From Cudoniella acicularis (taxonomy: Eukaryota > Ascomycota > Leotiomycetes > Helotiales > Helotiaceae), in contig JAAMPI010000562.1 of NCBI GenBank assembly GCA_013054445.1, forward strand, positions 1 through 32,185: DNA of 32,185 nt, written 5' to 3'. Position 1 is the stretch's first letter. Every line of letters starts with the position of its first letter. A model generated the notes under the pieces. That model did not search any database and had not been told where the DNA came from. It worked only from the letters and a program-made list of their open reading frames with translations. Positions 8,296-19,597 of this stretch are shown here, piece after piece. The position numbers and the translations under genes were made by a program.

Positions 8296-9650
8296 CCTCG
8301 CTCGTTTCTTCTATGCGATACTCCTTAGGGAACTAGCCAGCCAGCGAAACAGTGAAAGCTTGGAAAGGTCCAGTTCCAGTAAAGTCGTATTTAAATCTCT
8401 TCCTCGAGTTAGTAGTCAAGCCTGAGCGGTATCCAAGGCGTTTCCATACTCTGGAGGGATGCAACACCTGGAACTCAGGACTATATGACTAGTAACTGAT
8501 AGAAAACTCGAGGAAGAGATGCTGGTGCATCGCTTATGATATATAACTACCATCAGCATTGCCTCAAAGCCCTTAATTAGGGACCACAAGATGACTTTCT
8601 ATGACCCGAACGGATTCTCTAGGGCGATCTCTTCGGAGGTTTGACATAACCCAGCGAGTTCTTAAAGAGGTTTCCGCAGGGGTTTCGAAGCCGTCTCCTG
8701 TGTAACTCGTAGCACTTAGGGCCGCACATCTATTTCAGTGTCTATTCACCCTTAGGCATTACTTCAGTTGCCGAGTCCGACTCTGAATTCTGTTAAACTC
8801 GTTCTTCTTAAGTAGCGAAAGGAAGCTTACTATTAAATGAGAGCTTGCTGTGAAACACAGCCTTTCTTTTTATAAGGCTGCCATTGGCACACCTATATAT
8901 GAAAAGGTTGGTCGTGTCTGGTGGTGGCGAAGAAGGGGTAGGATCCTCATCTTCGGAGACTACATCGCATGGATTCTCTCCAGCTGCCGATGCAATTAGT
9001 ACTTCCGTTCTTCCTTATCATTTTTATGTTGTCATACCACCCAAGCATCCCCTTCTTGGCTTCAATATTTCCTTCGTTATATACCCTTCGCACACAACGT
9101 TGAGTTTCCCACAATTCTGGCCTACTCTATATTAGCTAAATTTAAAGCAAGATTTTTTATTTTTATTTTTTTTTTAAAAAAAGNACAAGAACTCATAACA
9201 AGACTTCTTTTCATCGTACCTTTTCTTCCTCCTTTTGACCTAGTCGTTGGATCTTTTGGCTTTAAACCCGGGACAGGCTTGCGTGGTTGCCCTAAACGTC
9301 CCTTTACTCGAACAAGGGGCTTACGGGGTCTCCGTTTTAACGGGGCAGTTATTGGGTCTCGTCAATTTCTGCGTCTTCTTGCTGGTTTCTCCGAATCTCG
9401 CCCATTGGCATGCGTGACATGATTGTGACTTCGTTTCTCGTTGAAATTCTACCGAAAGTCCAAGGAATGAAAGTTCCAGCCTTGAGTTTGGCAGGCCGTG
9501 ACCGTAGAAAATATTTCGGAAGAAGCGAAGTCGGAGAATCTCAGTTGAATGATGGGTAGGAGCAGGAGAAGGAGTTCGAGTTGGCGCAATCGCATCTTCA
9601 AATCAAGGTAGTCAAACATGGCAGAGTCAAAAGTCGCAAGCAAGGGTCAA
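8296..9650. other. Intergenic stretch without a supported gene
   Basis: Apart from the inverted repeat at 8395-8520 I see no gene. There are short open frames on both strands, none with a family signature or flanking splice signals. Positions 9150-9180 are a T-rich then A-rich tract with an undetermined base at 9184, probably a sequencing gap or ambiguity. Confidence 0.5.
8395..8520. repeat. Inverted repeat, 16-bp perfect arms
   Basis: ATCTCTTCCTCGAGTT (8395-8410) is matched in reverse complement by AACTCGAGGAAGAGAT (8505-8520); an inner TAGTCA pair extends it with a gap. The two arms lie 94 bp apart. No target duplication was found at the outer ends, so it may be a mobile-element remnant or a chance structure. 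Confidence 0.5.
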
Positions 9651-10800
9651 GCAAGGAGGTATTTTTCTTTTTTTTGTGTTTTTTATATTGCTTTGGTGCT
9701 AGTTGATGGGAGAATCCGGTGTATTTACAGCACTGAGTAAATACAACATCAAAGCGACGAGCAGCGGTGGTCAAAACCTTTTTGGCCGGTAGAGGTCGTC
9801 GCTTTGAATCAAACATTCGAATCGTCTGGGTACGAATCAATTTTCCATCCCACCCCAATCTCGCCCAAGCAGAGAACTTACCCATAAAATATTCGCATGT
9901 CTCCATCCATACAATAATCACACCGCGCGCACACACACACACACTGCTATAATCACGCTCCTTTTGAACCGCCCACATCGGGCAGCTCAAGAAGGAGCTC
10001 CTCCTCCGCCACGGGCTGAAAGTTTCCCCCGCTCCAGCCCCAAAATGATATGCGTATCCAATAACTAGTTTCTCCATGATCCGGTCTGACGTTTTCCAAG
10101 CTGGGAACCTCTGCCAGGGAGGTTCCGTGTATATATTGATGTTTTTTTGATGCGAAGGGAAAATATTCGATTCGATTTGTGATGATTTCGTCCCCAGTGT
10201 CCCATGGCTTTCGGAGGCGACGTGATGGTCCGGTCGAACGAAGAGTCTCCCGCTTTCTTGTTGAAAAGGGGACTCTTCAATACGTCGGGTGGTTGAAGAT
10301 TCGACACATCGAATCAAACGTATATTGAGGTGCTCTGCGGTCGTCCAATGGGGATTTGGAATCCTGCTTGACAACAAAAGCATCCAAAACGACCGATTCA
10401 AACCCAGCGGACTGCGAAAAACAAATGGTTAGCAAAGAAGGACGCGGAGAGTAGGAGTGCCAGAAGTATACCAATGGCTCGCAAAGTCAGCTCCATGCAA
10501 CCAACTCCCTTTGCATGAACGACCTCCCTCCGGCCCAGCCCATCACGCCAACCCATTTCCACATTCCCATCGCCATCTCCCCATAATCTCTTCCTCCCAG
10601 CCTCACCGCTTCCTCCACCAACTTCCGCCCGCATCTTGAGCGACACAAATGTGGTGCGGAGTTGTTTGGTGTTGGTGTTGTGAGTCAAGCCAGAAAGCAA
10701 AACTGAAGAATTCATCCGTGCTTACCCCGCTCGATCTCGCCTAACATCAATGCTGCGATCTACCGCGGCCATGCTGAGATATTCGCTAAGGATCGCGGCA
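9651..10800 (-). ncRNA. Probable spliced transcript, coding status unresolved
   Basis: A textbook intron lies on the minus strand at 10471-10412 (60 nt): donor GTATAC, branch GCTAAC and acceptor TTTTTCGCAG. A second good donor (GTAAGC) lies near 10728, possibly joined to an acceptor before an ATG near 10630. Joining these gives a short glycine- and arginine-rich frame that stops just after the 10412 junction. The long open frame at 9598-10401 has no ATG at its start and an unlikely composition. So a transcript is likely, but I cannot decide between a small protein, a long non-coding RNA and a gene whose other exons I missed. Confidence 0.3.
9930..9944. repeat. (CA)n microsatellite
   Basis: Seven CA dinucleotides in a row, preceded by a CG-rich CGCGCG stretch. 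It lies in the presumed non-coding part of the 10-kb region. Confidence 0.85.
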
Positions 10801-11570
10801 TTTTCGCTAGCTCGTGAATGGTGAGTGGGCGAGAGACGTTTGAGTGTGGTTGCACAATAATTTGATTTCATGGTATGTTCATATTGGTGGTGTTACGACA
10901 ATGTGTGGAGGTGATACAAGATCGAGTGTGTGTATTAGATCGAGTTTTGTGAATAGCCAAGAATTACAGAAGTCGCGTATTTCCATATATTTTGTTATCT
11001 AACGGGAAGGAAGCAGGATAAAAGCTCGGAGAAATTGATAAATTCCTTAAAAAAAAAATACTTGAAATAACACATACAGGTTCACACTCACACCCCCTAA
11101 CCCCCCTATCTTACCCCTCGGTTCGTTGCCGTGCACTCCCTGCTTTTCCAACCTCAAATGCTTTTTCGTGCCTGCAGAGAGCCGTTTCAAAAACCACTTT
11201 AAAAATACAGACAGCCAATTGCAGACTAAAATCGAAAGTTCCGTGACTCACAGCTACTAAATTCCAAACGCGGCAGGAATTCAACGGCCGATAGTGCTGA
11301 CATAATTGCTGACTATATCACAGTGATTGTCACAAAGCCTTGGAGTGTTGACGGATAATACTTCGAAGCAATGAAACAATGAGATTTTAAAGAACTTTAA
11401 CTCTAGCTACATAGAAAACAAATAAAGGATCCAGGGAAAAGATTAACACTTAGTTTCCCTTTCCCTAGCTTTCATCAGGCCCAATTGCAAAAAAGCAGTA
11501 AACGAAATTAGTTCCTATTTCCAAGCTGTCCCCCCTTTCCGTCTGTCCCAGCAACAAAACCTCGCTCTCC
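10801..11570. other. Intergenic stretch downstream of the zinc-finger gene
   Basis: No supported gene. It holds an A-tract at about 11049-11059, then a C-rich stretch (CACACCCCCTAACCCCCC). The last 200 bases before 11571 probably include the 3' untranslated region of the minus-strand zinc-finger gene. Confidence 0.5.
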
Positions 11571-12714
11571 TCAAATATCATCAGCATTAACCCTGCGAGG
11601 CCGGCGCACGTGTCCCCGGTCCCCATGGACCTTCCACAGATGCTCCGTCAACTTATCCTGTCGACTATAACCAGCTCCGCGGCCTTTGGGGCAACCTGGG
11701 ACATGACACAAATGAGCACCCCGAGTGTTACGATGTTTACTGTTCTCGTGCCTGAGGCGGTCGGCGTCGCGAGTAAAAGGGCGGTTGCAGAAGACGCAAC
11801 GGAAGGGGCCGTTTGCTGGTGCTGTTGCTGCTGCAGGAGTTGGTGTTACCGGTTCGGAGTTCGTGGTGGCGGCTTTAGGACTGGTTGGAGTGGCAGTGGC
11901 AGCCGGGAAGGGTCCGAGAGGAGAAGCGGAAAGACCAAGGTTCATGGATCCATTGGAGCCTCCCGGGAGATTAAAGCCAGTAAATTGATTGGTCCCCATG
12001 GGAAGGTCAAGGCCGAATCCGAATCCGATGTTGGCATCCAGGAAGGTGTTCGGCCCGAAGGATGACGCCAGTGTGGCTCGGACTGGAGTCGGGACCGCAT
12101 TACTGAAGTCGTAATCCGTGAAAGCTCTATTGGCATCTGGGAAGGTGTTCGGCCCGAGGGATGATCCCATGTAAGCCGGGACTGGAGCCGGGACTAGAGC
12201 CTCGACCGCAGTACTGAAGTCATAGTCCGTGAAAGCTGGCGTTACGTTAGAGGAAGTTTGCGTAGTGGGAAAGTCCAATCCCGGGTCCACGAAGCCATTG
12301 ATGCCATGATTGTAGTTGCTATCAAGCAAAGTCGAGGAATTGGTAGCGCTTGGCTGCCAACCATGGAAGGAATTCAAAGGTACATTCTGCTGGTAGGTTG
12401 GATTGAATGAAGTCGTGGAATCAAACACGTATGCACCGGGTCCAGTAACGTTTGCATTCCATCCGTTCAGGTCGAAAGTTGTTGAAGTGAGAAGCTGTTG
12501 GGTTCCCAAAACGCGCTGTGGGGAGATTGCCTTACTAGTCGGGTAGACAGGGCTCGAGGTCCAATTCCCAGGAGTGAACAAATCGGAGACCTAGTCTGCC
12601 TCCTTCCGCCAGAAATCAGTGGTTGAAAAAAAAAAAAACTCACCCGCCCTCAGCAAAGCCCCCAAAACCTTGAAGAGGATCAGAAGCCTGGCTGGGTTCA
12701 GGGAATGTTTCCAT
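11571..12714 (-). CDS. C2H2 zinc-finger protein, about 344-350 aa, two exons
   Basis: Exon 1 is 12714-12644 (ATG at 12714; METFPEPSQASDPLQ). The intron begins GTGAGT and a T-tract. Exon 2 starts at 12534 (acceptor GACTAG) or 12552 (acceptor CTCGAG); both keep the frame, and the first fits the YAG rule better. The N-terminal three quarters are low complexity, rich in Ser, Thr, Pro, Asn and Phe, with a repeated segment AFTDYDFS...GPNTF. Near the C-terminus are two C2H2 fingers: C-x2-C-x12-H-x4-H (CVFC...H...H) and a wider C-x4-C-x16-H-x4-H (CHVPGC...), followed by a basic tail RRPRRV. This is the layout of many ascomycete C2H2 regulators, so nuclear DNA binding is likely; targets unknown. Confidence 0.8.
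12030..12236 (-). repeat. Tandem duplication inside the zinc-finger gene
   Basis: Two in-frame units, 12236-12129 and 12125-12030, encode about 36 and 32 residues that start AFTDYDFS and end GPNTFPDAN or GPNTFLDAN. The DNA units are still clearly alike, so the duplication is fairly recent. It doubles an aromatic/acidic motif (FTDYDF) of the type found in transcription activation regions. Confidence 0.85.
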
Positions 12715-12760
12715 ATGGTTGGTTCAATTTTTTTCGTGGCTACCGAACTGCATGATGGAG

Positions 12761-12793
12761 GGCGCGAGAAGGCGAGAGAGGGCGAGAGAGGGC
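12761..12793. repeat. Short minisatellite (GGCGAGAGAG)n
   Basis: Two exact and about one and a half imperfect copies of a 10-base unit lie just upstream of the zinc-finger gene's ATG. On the gene strand they form a pyrimidine-rich CTCTCTCGCC tract in the short spacer between the helicase gene and the zinc-finger gene, possibly the core promoter of the latter. Confidence 0.7.
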
Positions 12794-12969
12794 GTATCGA
12801 CAAGGGTGTCTGAAGAAAGTAAGGCGAACAAGCGACAACGACGAGCCAAAATATGCGCAAAATCTTTCAAATTCAACAACGGCGAAAACGCCAGTCTATA
12901 TGCTCCCACACAGCCATCCTATGTATCCAACGTCCTCTCCAAGCCTCATATCTAACCCTTGTCATCAAT

Positions 12970-15900
12970 TCATTGATCCAAACCATCCAACTCCACGAGC
13001 CGCATCACGGCTTCCACGACCTCGTTGCCAGACAAATCCAATCCTGGCTCATCGATTTTTCGTGCGAGGACATCGTCCAGCATGCCTCTGAGTCTGCTTA
13101 CCAAGACTCCAATTCGGGCCCAGCCTCTGAGTCGTAACCAACCGTCGACGATGAGACCGCGGCCGAGTGTGTCGAGGGTGGTTGGGCCGGAAAATAAGAG
13201 AGCCGTATATGCGTTAAATGCTAGCTTTGTCAATCTTGCAAACTGCTTCGAGAAGGAGAGACTTACGAGTAAGATCGCGAATAAAAACCTTGCTTGTAGC
13301 CATCTTGTTAAAATAGCTCATGTAAACACTATTCCCAGGAAAGATTTGTGCATCGAAAACCGTTGAACTTGGATGAACAAAAGACCCTTCCATTCTCCTG
13401 GTTAAAATATTTAATCGTCTTTGCTTCAGGATCAAGTTCAACGGCACCAGAAACAGATTGCGCGAACTTCTTGTCAGGGAAGTCGATGCGAGCAAGTTGA
13501 GGATTGAAAGCGCCGGCACATAACGATCGTATCAGAGTTGTGTTGCTATTGTTTTTATTGAGTGCGGGCGAGGCAGAATACGACGATGGAATGAACGACA
13601 GCTCTCGAAGTGAAGTCAAGTACTGGGTACGATTCGAGGATATATCGTTAAGTGTCTGGTAATTGAGAAAGTTGTCAGAACACCAATTTCGAATTTCTCC
13701 TTGTCGAATTCTAAAGCCGGTTAGTCACTAAACATCGAAAAGACTGAATACCGACCTGTTGCTGAGCATCTCATCCCATTGCTCAAAGGCTTTGAGATCT
13801 CCAATCAAATCACCTTGATTCTTTGCGAACCTCGCTCTAGCAGCTTTTGCCTCTTCTCTCTTCTCCTGTGGCGAAACAAAGGGCGACTTGACTGTCAATA
13901 CTGCGGCAATCGTAACACATGCATCGAGACATCCAAACATGGAGCCATACACCATAAGCTTGCCACAGCGAAGGTCTGCAGGGATCATGGACAAATGACG
14001 CCCCAGGGCTGTAAGATCATCTCCATCCAAAGCTCCCATTCTCCCAAGCAGATCCATTGCGCCATCGACTGCCAGACTTTCCGGCGGGGTCAATGCGCTT
14101 GCTAAGAATGCTCCTACTTCCTTGATACCCATGGCCCGCACTGATAAACAAAGCTGTTCCAATGGAACTCTCCTAATCTCAGGCTCAGGTCTTTCCATCA
14201 TCTTCGTCATTTCGGCATTGCGCGTATAAAGCTTGTAGCATTTTCCGGCCTGCACCCTTCCAGCTCGACCACGTCTCTGCTTACATGCTGCACGAGATGC
14301 CCACACTTCTTCAAGCTTTCGCATGTTGTTCTGCGGATCATAACTTGTTTCTTTCACACGCCCAGTATCGATGACTGCAACAATGTCGTCAATCGTGATA
14401 GATGTTTCGGCGACATTGGTAGCGACGACCACTTTGCGCTTTCCAGCTGGAGCATGAGGGAAGACTCGACGTTGATCCGAGGACTGTAGCGAGGCGTGTA
14501 ATGGCAATGCGTGAAGGTTGGGTATTGACCTGAGATGGTCAATTGTTCGACTGATCTCAACCACACCCGGCATGAATATAAGAATACCACCATCTTGCTT
14601 CAGATGAGATAATTCTGCATCAATCTCTTTGACTGTCTGCATGACCAAATCGTAATTGATTCTCATACCAATGCTCTGAATTGCAGCAGCAACATCGGCA
14701 TCCATCCCATTTGTTTCGTCGTCAGCTTCATCCCTTCTCGCACCTCGACCAGCATTAAATCCAGTCATTTGGATAACATCATCAAGGTAGTAATCTTCTA
14801 CAGGGTATGTTCTGCCACTGATCTCGACTCTTCCAACCTTCCCATTACCCTTGAAATAATCTTCAAATACACCCGCGTCCAAGGTAGCACTCATCAATAT
14901 GAGCTTCAAGTCATTTCTCTTCCTCAGTACATCTCTGAGTAGCACAAGCAAGAAGTCTGTGTCAAGACTTCGCTCATGGACTTCATCAATAATCACGTGA
15001 CTGACATCTGCCAAGCTCGCAACCACATCGTCACTGCTACCACCTGAAGTCTGTAGCCTTCTGAGAAGCACACCAGTTGTGACGAATGTTATCTTAGTAT
15101 TTGGTGTTGTCTTTGACTCTCCGCGGATAATATAACCAATCTCTTGGCCAACGGGCGAACAACGCTCCTCACTCACACGATCAGCCAATCCAAGAGCAGA
15201 AATCCTTCTTGGTTGCGTACAACTGTAAAGTGTTAAAGAGGCAGAACAATTAGACGTTGATTTCTTACATGATTTTTGTGCAATCACCCAGAGCCCTTTG
15301 ATAAAGGTCATCGAGAATAAACTGTGCCGACTGGGTCGACTTGCCAGAGCCTGTTTCTCCCGAGATGATGGTGACCTGATGTTCATTTACTGTATCAATG
15401 ATAATCTCTCTCATTTCCCAAGCAGGTAAAGACTTCCGCTGCTGTATCCGAGCTTGCAGCTTCGGATCAACTTGCCGGCTCGTCCAGTCTTCCTTGCTTC
15501 TAGCATTAGGGATCCATTTAATCGGTCTCGGATGTCGTGTGAGGTTCTGCCTCTTTCGGTGGATAGGCCGTACCTCACTTGTGGTAGAAGCAGCCGCGGA
15601 GATCTCTCGAAGCCTACCTGGTCTTTCGATTATCCCATACAAGTTTTGCTCCAGCCAATCCACAAGAAAAAATAGCATTTGCTCTCCGATCAAATTGTCG
15701 ATGGCATGATTTAAAGCTTGTTTCATTATGCTGAGCCGAATATAAGAAGGTAGCGCAGAATGAACTGATATAACAGGAACCTTTTGCGGATATTCGGGAG
15801 ACCGCCTAAATTGAAGAATAGGTTCCACCTCTTTATTTCGTCCTCGGTTTGCGGGTTTTATGGTAACTGTACAAACATCTTTGGAGGGCCGAGCAAACAT

Positions 15901-17299
15901 CTCACCAAAAACAGAGTGGAGACTAGTAAGCTCTTCCTCCCATACGCTTTCCGAACTCTCTTCTGCATCTTGAGCTGTCCATGAATCTTGATCGGCAGGG
16001 GAGGAATCCGAATCTTGTCCACTTGACAACAGGATTTCTTGCAAAGCACAAGCTGCCTTACCTTCATCGCCACTAGCATCGAAAGTCTGCCTGCACAGAT
16101 CCATAGAATAGCCAGCCTCAGCAAGACGTTTGATGGCCCCTTCGCGCTTTAAGTCACTGCTAGCCATGCTTATACCTGCAGTATAGCCTTCTGGTAGTGC
16201 CCACCGCGGGAGATCATCTTCAGGGACATGAATCAAGAGCCACTCAAGAGTCTCCTCCCTGTCTTTACATTCTTCAACGGCTTCTTCGACGTGGCTTTGC
16301 CGAAAATCCAGGTTTTTAAATTCGTTGACAATGGAATGCTTTTGAAATTCTGACATTTTGACATCGTTCGGATTCCAAATCGCATATTTGCGGATCAAAG
16401 TTTCCACATTGACGCGTGATCTTTTCCCCATCTCGATTTTTGGTACACGAGTCCACCCCCGATGTATGTTATGCGATCCCGAGCTGGATGGCGCAGATCC
16501 ACCACTGCGTAGAGCAAGCCCAACCCCACCAGGACCACCTGGCGTACTGAGCGCCTTTTCTTTTGCTTTCTCACGCTCAGCGCGCTTCTTTTCCATCAAA
16601 GCCTTGGCTTCCTCTCTCTCGCGCAGAGCTGCAAAAGGATCCGCCTCATACATCCACGCTCGGCCATCCTTTAAGTCTTCTTTCTTCAAAACCTCGAATT
16701 CGCCCTTCCATAAATCGCGATAATCGGGAGGAAGCATCATATGTATATTTCGCATACTGCAGACTCGGAATAAACCATATGTAGCGGCAAAATGTCTCGC
16801 TTCGAGGGCTGTGGGTTTTGCAGCAAGGTGTTTATGGGTCGGTGGTAGCTTGAATGGGGGGAGCTGGACAAGTTCCTGTGTTTTTGGATTCTTGGCTTTG
16901 AGGATAACCATTGAAGAGTAGCCTTCTGGTGTTTTGGACTGGATCAATCAGCAAGGCACAGAATCGGCATGGGTAACTTACCATAGTGTATTCGGGCTTC
17001 TCCCATCTTTGCTTCTGGCAATGCTCGGACAGCATATTCACAGGAAGCTTGCCAGTCCAGGATGCCCCGCCAATCAATTTCTTTACGTCTGGTCGTTTTG
17101 GTGCCTCTCCTGCCAACTCGGGACCATCCAATCCTGATGGCCCAGCAGCTGCAGGTGGCTGTCTCCTCGGTTTCGGTTCTTTATCTGAATTGGAGAAGAT
17201 GATGAAGCTGTCATCACCTCCGGTTGTTGCTGGTGATGGTTTCTTTGCCCCTCCACCCCCGCCGGGTTTCCCACCCTTTGCCTGCCCTTTCTTGACCAT
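12970..17299 (-). CDS. DEAH/RHA-family RNA helicase, DHX57-like, five exons, one frameshift
   Basis: Exons 17299-16982, 16938-15269, 15222-13756, 13710-13267 and 13220-12970; introns 43-47 nt. The product would be about 1382 aa, close to animal DHX57. Order: basic, glycine-rich N-terminus; UBA-like helices (about 300-350); RWD domain (about 438-553); helicase core with motif I GETGSGKST (633-641), Ia TQPRRISA, II DEVH (742-745), III SAT, V ATNVAETSIT and VI QRRGRAGR (978-985); then winged-helix/ratchet and OB-fold region (FNPQLARIDFPDKKF, VFIRDLTPFNAYT). It is expected to unwind RNA using ATP; the RWD and UBA parts suggest protein or ribosome contacts. Exon 4 has one base too many at 13379-13382, which breaks the frame between GRVF and VHPSS. 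Everything else is conserved. Confidence 0.92.
13379..13382 (-). other. +1 frameshift at a homopolymer in the helicase gene
   Basis: The frame reads ENGRVF and should continue VHPSSTVFDAQ, but the T4 run on the gene strand (AAAA on plus) leaves one extra base. Independently, exon 4 is 444 nt, which puts the next junction in phase 2, while the sequence across that junction (DLTPFNAYT) needs phase 1. Removing one base resolves both. Confidence 0.85.
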
Positions 17300-18262
17300 C
17301 TTCGGTCAGATTCGCGAATTGTCGGCAGGTCTCCATGTAAGTAAAAGATCCCGTAAAGTAAGGTGTAGCGACAGGGCGTGCATCTGGAATTGTAGAAATT
17401 TTGGAGTGGCTGTCGGACAAGGCTGATGTCTCGCTTAAAATTTTTGATAGAGGAACTGCGTCATGTCCTGGACCTCCAGACAAAACAATACAATCCTCTC
17501 TTATCTAGATGCAAGCGCTGTCCTTTTGTGTCCTAGAAAGCTAAGCCATTCATTCTATTCCTATCCTACACGTCGACTGTTAAAAAGAGGAAGGACGAAT
17601 ACTATTCATGAAACGTGGCGAGCGAAATGCTTCTGCTCTAAATCTTCTACGAATGGAATTAGCCAGGAATTCTCGGCTCTCAACTCCTTAGAAGTGCTCA
17701 ACGAGTCTTTCACGCATTGGCATCTATATCTTTCTTTTCGGATTCCCTCATTTATACGAAGTGATTAAGCTTCAGAACTTGGGAACTTCAGTGCAGGTCA
17801 CGTGGCCAATATCCCAGCAATTTTCGAAGTCTAGTGACTTGATCAGAAAGGTAGTCTCTGTCTACAATTGCTCAAGGTTAATGTTCCCTTCTCATTCTTA
17901 CTTATCCTTCAAAAGATGACCATTCCTCAATCAAGTTTTACGGGGTGTCACATGATTCCCAGCACGATGTTTCTCAGTTTCCTTGCTAAGAACATTGGCG
18001 GCTTTGGTCGGCAACTGGACGAATTACCCGATGGAGAATTTCACTAGAGCCAGAGCTGAATCACTCTCGCAATGCTTGATGGGGCACGAGCGCGAACTGT
18101 TCGGTCTTAGTATGTTGGGTCCAGCACTTTACAAATATTGGGACGCAAGCGTCATAGGCAGACCTAGCGCAGAAATCCATGAATTCTCGACACAGCTCTA
18201 CCTCAACCGCTACTGATAATTTGTAGATACAATACCTTTATCTAGATCAAAAATACTTCAAA
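17300..18262. promoter_or_regulatory. Divergent intergenic region between helicase and membrane-protein genes
   Basis: About 960 bases shared by two genes that are transcribed away from each other. It contains one CACGTG box (17799-17804). An open frame at 17983-18216 (77 codons) has no recognisable product. No RNA gene seen. Confidence 0.4.
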
Positions 18263-18870
18263 ATGCAGAAATCTGAAGAAAAAGCAGGTACGTTACCACC
18301 ACCCAAATCAAACTTAGAAGTTCTAAAACTCCCAATTTACATCCCACACCAGTTTACACGCTCCCAAAACGCCCAACCTCACCTTGTAAAGATACCTCCA
18401 GCAATTCCTCGAAGGGCGGTATAGAATTATAGAACATATACTTAAACGCCTTGGTCTTTACAATTGAAGCCCTCTTCATATCAGGGATCGTCATGGCCAG
18501 ATTTGTCTTCGTTGGCCAAATGGAGTACGACAATTACGCTCTATGCACCGAGCCTCTGGCGGTCAAAATCGTAGACAGTCTCTCAACCGTTCTTCCCATC
18601 CTTTTGTTGAATTTCATCATTGACCTCTACGCTGTCATCCACAAGGGCAGCACTCCGAAAACGAAGTCCGACAGCGCAGATGGCCCCGATCCAAGAGTCA
18701 ACGAATTGAGGGATCTCAGGGAAGATAATGTGAGTCTTCGATTCCAGAATGTAGTGCTTGTTAGTATGCGTCCTCTTTTAAGATTCCTTATCCTCTTGTT
18801 TTATATCGGTGGCGTGGTCGGACAGGGGGTTTTCAAGTTAAGGTGCGAAGAGGTGGGCTATTCGATGTAG
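18263..18870 (+). CDS. Small multi-pass membrane protein, 186 aa, two exons
   Basis: Exon 1 18263-18385 (ATG, 41 codons), intron 18386-18432 (GTAAAG...TTATAG, 47 nt, phase 0), exon 2 18433-18870. The spliced protein begins MQKSEEKAGTLPPPKSNLEV and has three clear hydrophobic segments: about 47-69 (VFTIEALFISGIVMARFVFV), about 84-107 (IVDSLSTVLPILLLNFIIDL) and about 156-177 (PLLRFLILLFYIGGVVGQGV). A charged loop of about 35 residues (KTKSDSADGPDPRVNELRDL) lies between the second and third. No signal peptide. I do not recognise the family. The intron is needed, because reading through meets a TAG at 18430. Confidence 0.65.
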
Positions 18871-19597
18871 ACTCAAGACATGGGGATGTATAGTTCTGGC
18901 CACCAGATTACGCTGCAGTGGAGTGATAGAGCACATAATACAATGGACTTTCATTGCCTTGAAGTGTCCTGCGCCACAGTGAGACTCGACGGCTTTCGTT
19001 ACCGAATGCGCTAAATGTTTCAATGTATAATAGGTAAAGAGAGCAAGGACTTGATTTTTACTGGGATAGTCTTAACCAGTAGTTCCATTCGAACGACTTG
19101 ATTTGTTCTTTTGCTTGTATTATTAGCTAGGTCGACCATAACTCTCTCGTATGGATCCACTTTCACCCTTCCCACCTTTTAAATGTGCCTATCTGTGATT
19201 ACAAAATTGTTTTGCAAACATATTGCACCTTAAGAAATATGACCTCAGAAACACCAGAACCGTCTACCTTTTGGAAGATTCTCCACCCTATCAATTTGCG
19301 GGGAAATGCCGGATCACGTGAGTGACCAGCACGTGTTTTCGTGGCTGCCTGCGATCCACTTCGTGTTACACCCTGTCCCAGCATTCGTCTCTCAAAATTT
19401 TCAACATCCCGCTATCACTCCTCGTAATTCGCCCATACTGAAACTGTACGCCATCATGAACAGTTCATAAAGCCACATACATACTCAGCAGCATCATTGA
19501 CGCGCCTCGGCACGCCGAGACTCGACCTCGCCTTCATCACGTGTTTCAACATCTTTGACACGCGTATCCTCCAGTGATTCTTTTCTTCACAGACGTA
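18871..19597 (+). promoter_or_regulatory. Upstream region of the F-box-like gene with three CACGTG boxes
   Basis: CACGTG occurs at 19315-19320, 19330-19335 and 19538-19543, the first two only 9 bases apart. This palindrome is the E-box bound by bHLH factors of the Cbf1/Pho4/SREBP type in fungi. The cluster lies 55-285 bases before the ATG at 19598. The rest of the region, including the 3' flank of the membrane-protein gene, shows no gene. Confidence 0.45.

Noticed and set aside
9598..10401. 267-codon open frame on the minus strand as a real protein
   Set aside because: It starts with TTG, has a random-looking composition and runs across a strong intron acceptor in a frame that does not connect upstream.
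13379..13382. Programmed +1 ribosomal frameshift in the helicase
   Set aside because: No known slippery signal or rare-codon stall is visible, and this family is not known to use one; a homopolymer error or mutation is simpler.
18430..18432. Nonsense codon TAG in the small membrane-protein gene
   Set aside because: It lies at the 3' end of a phase-0 intron (18386-18432); the spliced frame is open.
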